Positions 58,401 to 64,000 of a stretch of 64,000 nucleotides of DNA are shown here, one piece after another (positions within the stretch are counted from its first letter, which is position 1; every line of letters begins with the position of its first letter). The stretch spans positions 1-64,000 of the forward strand of contig JAYRFK010000090.1 in assembly GCA_041908445.1 (NCBI GenBank), read 5' to 3'. Under the pieces are notes generated by a model. The model saw only the letters and a list, made by a program, of their open reading frames with translations. It did no database searches and had not been told where the DNA came from. This DNA comes from JAEUJM01 sp041908445 (GTDB taxonomy: Bacteria > Actinomycetota > Acidimicrobiia > Acidimicrobiales > DATDAH01). The position numbers and the translations under genes were made by a program.

Positions 58401-59758
58401 ACCTGTCGTCCTCGGCGTCGGGCGACGGTCGCCACCAGCGCTCGGGCCGCTTCGTCGTCGAGGGGGCGGAGGTCGAGGCGCCGCCAGCCCACCTGACCCG
58501 ACAGTGCATCGGCGTCGGCGCCAGGTGTGCAGGACGCCAGGATGCGAACGCCGTCGGGAAGCGGATCCGGAAGCCAGGTGAGCCGACGGGCGACGACCGA
58601 TGGGCCGAGTTGGTCGAGCGCGTCCACCACGAGCACGACCCGGCGCTGCGCCGCGACCACCGCGAGGCGCTCACCGAGCTCCTGGGTGAGCTGGTCGACG
58701 GACGCGCGCTCGTCGACCTCGGGCGCGCCGGTGAGCGCCCCCAGCTCGTCCGACCAGCGGACCAGGACCTCGCGGACCGAGCGCGACCGGGGGGTGAGCC
58801 CACCCGCATGGACGAGGACCACGCCGTCCCCCGCCAGCGCCGCATGGGCCCGGGCGAGCACCGAGCTCTTGCCCGTCCCGGGCGGAGCGACCACCAGCAG
58901 TCCCCGCGGGCTTCGCCGGCGCTCGTCCTGGCCGCGGGCGAACGCCACCAGACGACCGACCTCGTCCTCGCGCCCGACCACGTCGCGGCCCCGGATCGCG
59001 AGATGGGCGGCGAGGGCGCGGCGCTCGCGCTCCTGCCAACCCGGCGGCACGGCGTCGACCCGGTCGGCGGTGGCGGCGTCGAGCACCGCCCAGAGCGCCG
59101 CCACCGCGAGTCGGGCGAACGCACCGTCCAGACCGGTGACGTGCTCGCCGTCCCAGCCCGCCGGGTAGCGCACGTAGCGGTCGCCCAGCAGCCCCTCGAG
59201 GTGGTGCTTGAGCGCGACGAGGCGCTCGGCCCGCTCGGGGGCGAGTTCGTCGGTGGCGTGGGCGTCGCTGAACCGGGCGGCGTCGGCGGCCTCCATCTCC
59301 GCGTAGGGCAGGGGGTCGCGGACGAGGGCGACGGCCATGGCCGCGACGTCCGGGTCGGCCGCCAGGGCCCGGTCGATCTCGAGGTGGGTGACGCTCGACG
59401 CCCCGGGCTCCACCGAGCCCCCCTCCACACCGGCGGTGACGAGGCGCTCGGCCGGCGGGACCCAGCCGTACCGATCACCGAGCAGCACCAGGAAGAGCGG
59501 TCGGGTGCGCTCGATCTCACGGAGGCATACGGTCAGCACCGCCGCCTCCTTGGCCGCCTGCCCCTCCTCGCTGCTCGTGTCGACGCCCCAGCGCAGATCG
59601 ATCCCCACCACCTCGCAACCACGGTCGCGGAGCCGGTCGTTGAGCTCGGGCCACACCAGCCGCTGGAGGACGTCCCGCTCGCCGTCGAGGTCGCGGAACG
59701 TCGACGAGACGAACACCGGCATCGAGCGCCACGACGCGTCACCGGCCCCCACCACCAT
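55487..59758 (-). CDS. DUF4062 - NTPase (STAND/NACHT-like) - TPR protein
   Basis: 1423 residues. The N-terminal DUF4062 domain (about 13-110: VFVSSTFRDLDGERDVL, GIDLRWGV, FLVLLGDRYGWVP) is a TIR-like fold seen in NLR-type proteins. P-loop APPGTGKS at 291-298, Walker B VVLVVDALDQL at 374-384, then winged-helix region and a long TPR array (about 720-1420). A CPSCG knuckle lies near residue 820. The layout resembles TEP1/NWD1-type STAND switches, where ligand binding to the repeats drives NTP-dependent oligomerisation of the N-terminal effector. The ATG at 59758 is used because a plus-strand promoter overlaps the alternative GTG at 59806; an ATG at 59722 begins exactly at the domain. Confidence 0.82.
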   Translation of the reverse strand: MVVGAGDASWRSMPVFVSSTFRDLDGERDVLQRLVWPELNDRLRDRGCEVVGIDLRWGVDTSSEEGQAAKEAAVLTVCLREIERTRPLFLVLLGDRYGWVPPAERLVTAGVEGGSVEPGASSVTHLEIDRALAADPDVAAMAVALVRDPLPYAEMEAADAARFSDAHATDELAPERAERLVALKHHLEGLLGDRYVRYPAGWDGEHVTGLDGAFARLAVAALWAVLDAATADRVDAVPPGWQERERRALAAHLAIRGRDVVGREDEVGRLVAFARGQDERRRSPRGLLVVAPPGTGKSSVLARAHAALAGDGVVLVHAGGLTPRSRSVREVLVRWSDELGALTGAPEVDERASVDQLTQELGERLAVVAAQRRVVLVVDALDQLGPSVVARRLTWLPDPLPDGVRILASCTPGADADALSGQVGWRRLDLRPLDDEAARALVATVARRRGRQVPRALLDVIAGERDGADRDDRRNPLWLHLVTAELLELGSEHYEALDAFDGTAEQRLQRLLEETARGFPQDLPGLYRALYERAGSVHGPAFVATVLGLLATSRRGLRESDLAALLGTERGGAWNPLAFARLRRQLRAHLVEEDDGRWDFTHHQGREAARPATAAQAIPWNRRLADHLAGRAATDPLRVDELAHHLLTAGDLDAVVVLLAGDLSDAAGRALVDSLVEALSAQVARDGAEAAAAWGRALVERPVLDRGERRTVLERWVGAVDPALDGAVPVAARRDVLGAVAHVSVTPDAIEVEPESFAVVVALHLRLGDLWAATGHGDLAGVAYGEALAFAERARTGAIVEWEDWDCPSCGAPLVPAGRPDPSTVVSAAGHLRTHGMGGAADWIEAYARFGFHPDAHRDLASVHDRLGDLALAGDDLEAARRHHGAAAAARRGLYGLYEGAWRQADEVGAEVSGDDAELLEAGRVFSASLRSLAVVEYLAGRHDEARALTAEALAVTETLAARVPADLETGRELAAVHTEAARLATAEGDLVGAGRHLGEAVAALRRVHRAAPDEPAVALALVDALVRSGGNARDRGGRADLEDAIDEAVALVHTALAAPSVDPGVVPRVVNALCLGAELAESRGDPAGAESLLEESELRALALGEDTPVGWSTTATVRVQLGDLRYREGRFSEARDAYRSAVPLLDERLGSLPEDDDRARDAAVALLRAVAVSTALGDAEAMVADLGRAEPLLDRLLERRPGDQAAALARAEAWTARARLAADHGDDAGAALDSALGLLDALRMLRVGDPVVAEQWAAALVERAGHRLASGRPDEALADLRAAHTVRLDRHAAAPDAPGLVVNLAQSHARLAAVLTEVGDRDGAVLDEIRTHEDAALGLLSALTAVGSDGPWPWMSLAGVEHAVGVNAVAREEPAAAVEHFTAALAAVRRAVAAGTSDPDAPALDASAREWLSALGAAPGDG

Positions 59759-59797
59759 CCCGGCAGGATCGCGCGGCCAACCGACGGGGCGCACCGG

Positions 59798-59803
59798 TAG
59801 TGT
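59798..59803 (+). promoter_or_regulatory. Candidate -10 box of the SDR gene
   Basis: TAGTGT matches TANNNT and would start transcription about 20 nt before the ATG at 59830, leaving a leader with a GAGGGGGG ribosome site. It lies inside the longest open frame of the divergent STAND gene, arguing that that gene starts further down. Confidence 0.5.
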
Positions 59804-59829
59804 CACCGGCGGACGCGAGGGGGGTGCTC

Positions 59830-60660
59830 ATGGGGGAGCTCGACGGCAAGGTCGCCGCCATCACGGGGGGCGGGAACGGGATCGGGCGGGCCACGGCGGT
59901 CCGCTTCGCCGAGGAGGGTTCCACCGGCATCGTGGTCGCCGACCTGCTCGACGAGGCGGCGGCCGAGACCGTCGCGCTGGTGGAGGCGGCCGGTGGCGCC
60001 GCGGTCGCGGTGCACCTCGACGCCACCAGCCGGGCCGACAACGAGGCCATGGTGGCGACCGCGGTCGAGCGCTTCGGGCGCCTGGACGTCGTGGTGACCG
60101 CCGCGGGGATCAGCACCCCCGACTACCGCAGCGGCGACCGGGACATCGCCCGCAAGACGATCCTGTCGGCCATGGACCACCTCGGCACGCCGTGGGAGCC
60201 GCTCCTCGACCTGTCAGTGGACGACTTCCAACGGGTGCTCGACGTCAACCTCACCGGCACGCTGCTGGCGGTGCAGGTGGGCGCCACCCACATGGTCGAC
60301 ACCAAGACGAAGGGCTCGATCATCACCCTCGCCTCCATCCTGGCCAAGCACGCCGACGGACCGCTGCCGTACAACGTCTCCAAGGCCGGGGTCTGGATGC
60401 TCACCAAGGTGGCGGCGCGAGCCCTCGCCCCCACCGGCGTGCGGGTGAACGCCATCGGGCCCGGCTACATCGACACGAACATGACCGCCATGTTCGGCGA
60501 GGTCGAGGGCGTGCTCGACGCCTTCCTCACCCAGATCCCGATGGGACGCTTGGGCACGGCCACCGAGGTCGCCGACACCGCGGTGTTCCTGGCCTCCGAC
60601 CGGTCCAGCTACTTCACCGGCGAGATCCTCCACCCCGACGGGGGCTTCTACACCGACTGA
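59830..60660 (+). CDS. Short-chain dehydrogenase/reductase (SDR)
   Basis: 276-residue classical SDR: cofactor motif TGGGNGIG near residue 14, N-x-A-G replaced by VTAAGIS, catalytic Ser in TLASILAKHA, YNVSK with Tyr and Lys, and the IGPGYIDTNM loop. It ends with DGGFYTD, the common SDR tail. It probably uses NAD(H); an acidic residue follows beta-2 (VADLLDE). Substrate unknown. The ATG at 59830 has a GAGGGGGG site. The 3' end overlaps the convergent RyR gene by 13 bp. Confidence 0.9.
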   Translation: MGELDGKVAAITGGGNGIGRATAVRFAEEGSTGIVVADLLDEAAAETVALVEAAGGAAVAVHLDATSRADNEAMVATAVERFGRLDVVVTAAGISTPDYRSGDRDIARKTILSAMDHLGTPWEPLLDLSVDDFQRVLDVNLTGTLLAVQVGATHMVDTKTKGSIITLASILAKHADGPLPYNVSKAGVWMLTKVAARALAPTGVRVNAIGPGYIDTNMTAMFGEVEGVLDAFLTQIPMGRLGTATEVADTAVFLASDRSSYFTGEILHPDGGFYTD

Positions 60661-61139
60661 CCGGCGTGTGCGCCGTCCCGGGGGACGAGCGCCATCCCGA
60701 TCCGCGCCAGCAGTTCGGGGATGAGGCGCAGTCGCACGCGGTCCTTCTCGCGCGTGGACTCGTCGAGCTCCTCCCACGGGACCAGATCGGGGTGGGTGCG
60801 CCGCGCCGGGTCCCGAGCCGGGCCGTGGACCCAACCCTGGGCGCGCTTGAACTCGGCCCACCGATCGTGCTCCCGGAGACTGGCGACCTCGACCACGTCC
60901 GCGGGGATCGCCACCGGGTCGACCCGTCCCTCCGTGCGCACGACGTCGTAACCCATGTCGGCGGCGTGGCCGAGCACCGCTTCGGCGCTGGCCCGGTTGG
61001 CGGACCGATCGCCGTCGGACAGCGACTCCCACGGCGTGCCCCCGACCTCCCCGTCGGGCGACGACCGCCGGTAGAGGTCGTGGTACGCGCGGGCCACGAC
61101 GGCGAGCTCGTCCTCGGTGAGCGCTCGGACCGTGGTCAT
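60648..61139 (-). CDS. Stand-alone RyR-domain protein
   Basis: 163 residues. The C-terminal half (about 90-160) reads EHDRWAEFKRAQGWVHGP...LVPWEELDESTREKDR...IPELLARIG, the RyR (ryanodine receptor repeat) signature with the conserved W, G-W, P-W and D residues. The N-terminal half (AYHDLYRRSS...GTPWESLSDGDRSANRASAEAV) looks like a degenerate second copy. The same bipartite module closes the TrkA-N protein two genes upstream. In bacteria RyR domains occur in predicted nucleotide-signalled conflict systems and are proposed ligand sensors. Its ATG overlaps the patatin stop by 4 bp. Confidence 0.82.
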   Translation of the reverse strand: MTTVRALTEDELAVVARAYHDLYRRSSPDGEVGGTPWESLSDGDRSANRASAEAVLGHAADMGYDVVRTEGRVDPVAIPADVVEVASLREHDRWAEFKRAQGWVHGPARDPARRTHPDLVPWEELDESTREKDRVRLRLIPELLARIGMALVPRDGAHAGQSV

Positions 61140-62260
61140 GGACCCGGGGAGACGAAGCCATCGAGGTGGGCGACGTCGACCAGGCGGTCGGCCACGGCGC
61201 CGCCGACGGCACGCAGCGTGTCGAGGTGCTCGACCGAGTCGATGGGCAGGACCTGGCTCACGGCCACGTCGGCGAACCCGAGGGCGTCGAGGTTGGCGCG
61301 GGTGAGGTCGAGGTCGTAGCGGACGTAGCTGAAGAGCGGGTCGGTGAGCAGGCGTTCCGGGCCACGCAGGTCACCGATCTCCATGTCGATCTCGGCGCCG
61401 ACCCGGCAGTCCCCCAGGAGCCGGCAGAGCACGTCCTGCTGCGTCGCCGTCGAACCGAGAAGCGCGCCCATCGCGGACGTGACCTGGTGCAGGAGGTGCA
61501 TGTCGTCGGCATCGAGGCCGGGCCGGGGGTGGTCGGCGCTGCCGGTGCCGACCGAGACGAGCAGCAGGTCGTCGACGCCGGTCGGCCAACCGAGCCGGTA
61601 GGCGGGCGCGGTCGCCATCACGAACAGTTGCAGGGCCGGGTTGTTGAAGGGAGTGATGGCGCCGTCGACGAACACGAACTCGTTGTCGCCGAGGCGCACG
61701 GTCTCGGGCGGGAAGTAGATCGGGGCCGCCGTGCTGGCCCGCACGAGCTGCCACAGGGGCAGGCCGAGGTTGCAGTCGGGCAGCGCGGGGTCGTTGAACA
61801 TCGCCGCGGGGTTGTTGCTGAGCGGCCACGGCGAGTCGGTGGTGGCGTTGCGGAGCACCACGAGTAGCAGGGTCCGCAAGCGCTCGCTGCCGAAGGTCGT
61901 GTCGGCGCCGAGCTCCTCCTGGAGGATGGCCGCCAGCGCATCGTCGTCGTAGAGGTGGCGCATGCGGTCGAGCAGGCGGGCCCGGTCGAACATCTCCGCC
62001 CCCCGCTCCCGGTAGAGCGTGAGGAGGTGGTCGGTGTCGAACCCCATGGCGAGGCCCGTGGCGATGATGGCGCCGGTGCTCGTGCCCCCGATGTAGTCGA
62101 ACACGTCGGCCAGGACGAGGTCGTCACGCCCGGTGGCCGACCGGAGGTCACGTTCGAGCTTGGCCAGGATCTCGAGGCTGATGATCCCTCGGATGCCACC
62201 CCCGTCGAGCGCGAGCAGCCGCTTCGGTCCCGGCGCATCGATGCGTCGGCGGTACGTCAA
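61136..62260 (-). CDS. Patatin-like phospholipase
   Basis: 374 residues. Oxyanion loop G20-G-G-I-R-G25, nucleophile elbow G-T-S61-T-G and catalytic dyad Asp199 in VDGAITPFNNP: all patatin active-site elements intact. It should hydrolyse acyl esters of membrane lipids. Patatin enzymes are frequent membrane-attacking effectors in bacterial immune systems (for example CapV of CBASS). The TTG start at 62260 is chosen for the GGGGAGG 7 nt upstream and the usual start spacing to the GGG loop. It lies between two RyR-domain genes and is coupled to the downstream one. Confidence 0.88.
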   Translation of the reverse strand: MTYRRRIDAPGPKRLLALDGGGIRGIISLEILAKLERDLRSATGRDDLVLADVFDYIGGTSTGAIIATGLAMGFDTDHLLTLYRERGAEMFDRARLLDRMRHLYDDDALAAILQEELGADTTFGSERLRTLLLVVLRNATTDSPWPLSNNPAAMFNDPALPDCNLGLPLWQLVRASTAAPIYFPPETVRLGDNEFVFVDGAITPFNNPALQLFVMATAPAYRLGWPTGVDDLLLVSVGTGSADHPRPGLDADDMHLLHQVTSAMGALLGSTATQQDVLCRLLGDCRVGAEIDMEIGDLRGPERLLTDPLFSYVRYDLDLTRANLDALGFADVAVSQVLPIDSVEHLDTLRAVGGAVADRLVDVAHLDGFVSPGP

Positions 62261-62288
62261 CGGTCGCCTCCCCCCGTGTCGTCGGCCC

Positions 62289-63965
62289 TCATCCCGCCCG
62301 GACGATGCGCAGGCCGACCCGGGCGAGCACCGCGGGAATGGATCGGATCGCCTCTCGGTCGTACTCCTGGATGTCCGGCGGCACGCTGGCCCACGGCACC
62401 AGGTAGGGCGAGGTCTTGGCGACCTCGTCCTTGTCCCCCGGGGCGTAGGTCCAGCCGAGGCGGGTCATCTCCCGGGCCCACCGGTCGTGCTCCACGGGAG
62501 CGAGGGCGTCGACCTCGTCGGGGGCGAACTCGAAGCCCCCCGCGTCGCCGACCCGTCCGGGCACGAGCTCGCAGCCGGTGAGGTCGAGCTTGCGGCCGAT
62601 GTCCCGGGCGAGGTCGAGGTTCGACTGCTTGAGATCCGGGGTGAGCGCCTCCCAGGGGACCATCGACGGGTTGGTGGCGACGGTCTGGCCACCGGCCCGC
62701 CGCTGGGCCACGTAGTGACCGTGGAACGCCCTCGCCATGGTCTCGAGCTCGACATCACGGATCCCGCCGTCGCGGCAGAGCTCTGGGATCAGCGACACCA
62801 TCTCCAGGCGGGCGGCGGCGCCGGCCGTGGCGACGAGGCCGGCCACGGACCCCGCCCGCGTGAGGCAGGCGCGGATGGGAAGCGTCGTGGGCAGGTCGGC
62901 CTCGAGGGCGAGCGCCACGCCGAGCGTCTCGTCGTCCTCCTGGTGCCGGACGTACACGGCGTCCGGGTCGGGCCCACCGACGAGCGCCCGCGTGACCTCG
63001 CCGGGCTCGACGTCGACCGCCTGGAGGGACAACTGCGCCCCGAGCGCGCCGAGCTTCCAGGTCTGGCTCTCCACCTCGCGCCGTGCATCGGGTCGGATGA
63101 GCACCACGGTGGTCCGTCCCGGCGGCGCGCCGAGGTCGGCGTCGGCGGCCGCGATCAGCCCGAGGAAGGCGTCCCACAGATCGTCGGCCCCGACCAGCCA
63201 GATCGTCCTCGGGTGGTCAGCTTCGTAGACGGGCGGGAACCGCTGCAGGAGCAGGGCCGCACCGCTGCCCGCCAGGGAGAAGAAGTCGAGCCTCACCGAG
63301 GACGGGGAGACCTGGCGGACCTGGCGGATGCGCAACAGCTTGGCGAGGTCGGGGTCGCCGATGTGCAACAGGCAGTGCAGCGCGGCCGCCGGCCGATTCC
63401 CCGACAGCTCGCCGGCGCGCAGCGCGACCTCGGCGTTGACCTCGTCCGTCGGGCTGACGACCACCAGGCGACGGGCCCGGTCGACACCCGCCGCCGCGAG
63501 CACGTCGGGGTCGCGGGCGTCACCGGCGATGAGGTGCATGCCGCCACGTCGGCACTGACGGCGGGCGTGCTCCGTCGGCTCGACGTCGATCACGACCACG
63601 TCCTTGCCGCGCGAACGGGACGACTCGGCGAAGGCCAGACCCTTCTCCCCTCCGCCGGCCACCACGGTGTGTCCCTTCAGGAAGCCCGTGCGGGCGGCAC
63701 GCACCCGGTCACCGAGCACCGCAAGGAGGCCGACGAACGCGGTGAAGCCGAGCGCGAGCGGCAGCAGGAAGCGTGCGACCCCGAGGTAGTTGTTGTTCGT
63801 GGTGGACGGACCGCCCCAGACGGTGACGAGCCCCAGGTCCGCGTAGAGCAGGTCGACCCACCCGTAGTCCGGCTCCTGCTTGGACCAGCCGATCAGGCCC
63901 AGCGCCGCGCCGACCACGACGAGGCCCCCGAGGATCAGCCACTGGTGGCGCCGCAGCCAGCGCAT
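62289..63965 (-). CDS. Membrane TrkA-N (RCK-like) protein with C-terminal RyR domains
   Basis: 558 residues. Two N-terminal TMs (about 8-28 and 64-86) with a short loop that lacks a K+-filter TVGYG motif, a TrkA-N/RCK Rossmann domain (about 98-230; GGGEKG at 104-109, acidic VIDVEP after beta-2), a second Rossmann-like half (about 245-400) and tandem RyR modules (about 415-558: TNPSMVPWEALTPDLKQSN and EHDRWAREMTRLGWTY...PYLVPWASVPPDIQEYDR). This layout suggests a nucleotide-gated membrane protein or channel-like sensor. It is followed by the patatin and RyR genes after 28 bp, forming one operon. The ATG is 35 bp from the window edge. Confidence 0.83.
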   Translation of the reverse strand: MRWLRRHQWLILGGLVVVGAALGLIGWSKQEPDYGWVDLLYADLGLVTVWGGPSTTNNNYLGVARFLLPLALGFTAFVGLLAVLGDRVRAARTGFLKGHTVVAGGGEKGLAFAESSRSRGKDVVVIDVEPTEHARRQCRRGGMHLIAGDARDPDVLAAAGVDRARRLVVVSPTDEVNAEVALRAGELSGNRPAAALHCLLHIGDPDLAKLLRIRQVRQVSPSSVRLDFFSLAGSGAALLLQRFPPVYEADHPRTIWLVGADDLWDAFLGLIAAADADLGAPPGRTTVVLIRPDARREVESQTWKLGALGAQLSLQAVDVEPGEVTRALVGGPDPDAVYVRHQEDDETLGVALALEADLPTTLPIRACLTRAGSVAGLVATAGAAARLEMVSLIPELCRDGGIRDVELETMARAFHGHYVAQRRAGGQTVATNPSMVPWEALTPDLKQSNLDLARDIGRKLDLTGCELVPGRVGDAGGFEFAPDEVDALAPVEHDRWAREMTRLGWTYAPGDKDEVAKTSPYLVPWASVPPDIQEYDREAIRSIPAVLARVGLRIVRAG

Positions 63966-64000
63966 GACGAGCTCGATGCCCCCAGTCGTCCCGCCCGTCG

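Overview
The window is 64 kb of very GC-rich DNA, densely coded on both strands. It contains two WhiB proteins, a SenX3/RegX3-type two-component pair, a DUF2342-type zinc metalloprotease, TatA, tandem PhoU proteins and 11-nt GTTCACC-type PHO boxes. Together these point to a high-GC actinobacterium. The overall flavour suggests the Acidimicrobiia, but this is inference because no rRNA is present. No tRNA, rRNA, CRISPR array or insertion sequence was seen. The first ~80 bases are near-homopolymeric C/G and look like a contig edge.

Left part (0.1-39 kb, mostly core genes): a complete branched-chain amino-acid/amide ABC transporter (livK-M-H-F-G); mreB, apparently starting at CTG, after a small membrane protein and moaE; an HtrA-like protein that has lost catalytic His and Ser; an epimerase, a metalloprotease, a MOSC protein and an MFS transporter; and a tightly overlapping phosphate operon (pstS-pstC-pstA-pstB-phoU-phoU-surE-senX3-regX3) with a second pstS upstream. 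Both pstS genes have a double PHO box exactly 27 bp upstream of a TANNNT -10 box. Then come an ECF sigma factor fused to a membrane and exported domain, a divergent small secreted protein, an L,D-transpeptidase, a sulfite-exporter-like permease with a LysR regulator, polyphosphate kinase followed by an in-frame NUDIX-M48 protease fusion, two whiB genes, an ECF sigma/anti-sigma pair, tatA and a formiminotransferase.

Right part (39-64 kb, accessory): a TraG/VirD4-like ATPase divergent from a MerR regulator + VIT/vWA protein pair; a Clp-type AAA+ protein with a decayed first ATPase site; a TIR-TPR-beta-helix protein; and, divergent from it, an apparent ribosomal-peptide (RiPP) operon. That operon holds a 61-residue precursor, an attenuator hairpin, an HxD...H oxygenase-like protein, a SPASM radical-SAM maturase, an asparagine-synthetase-like enzyme without its glutaminase domain, and a helical-repeat protein. 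Next come an unknown protein paired with a J-domain protein, a 1.4-kresidue DUF4062-NTPase-TPR protein, an SDR, and an operon of TrkA-N/RyR membrane protein, patatin-like lipase and stand-alone RyR protein. The mix of TIR, STAND NTPase, patatin and RyR domains resembles nucleotide-signal-driven conflict (defence) systems.

A recurring theme is leaderless expression: at least twelve genes have a TANNNT or near -10 box 6-9 nt before the start codon. Three divergent pairs share an overlapping, near-symmetric -10 that appears to fire both ways. Functions are inferred from recognisable motifs; no database search was possible.
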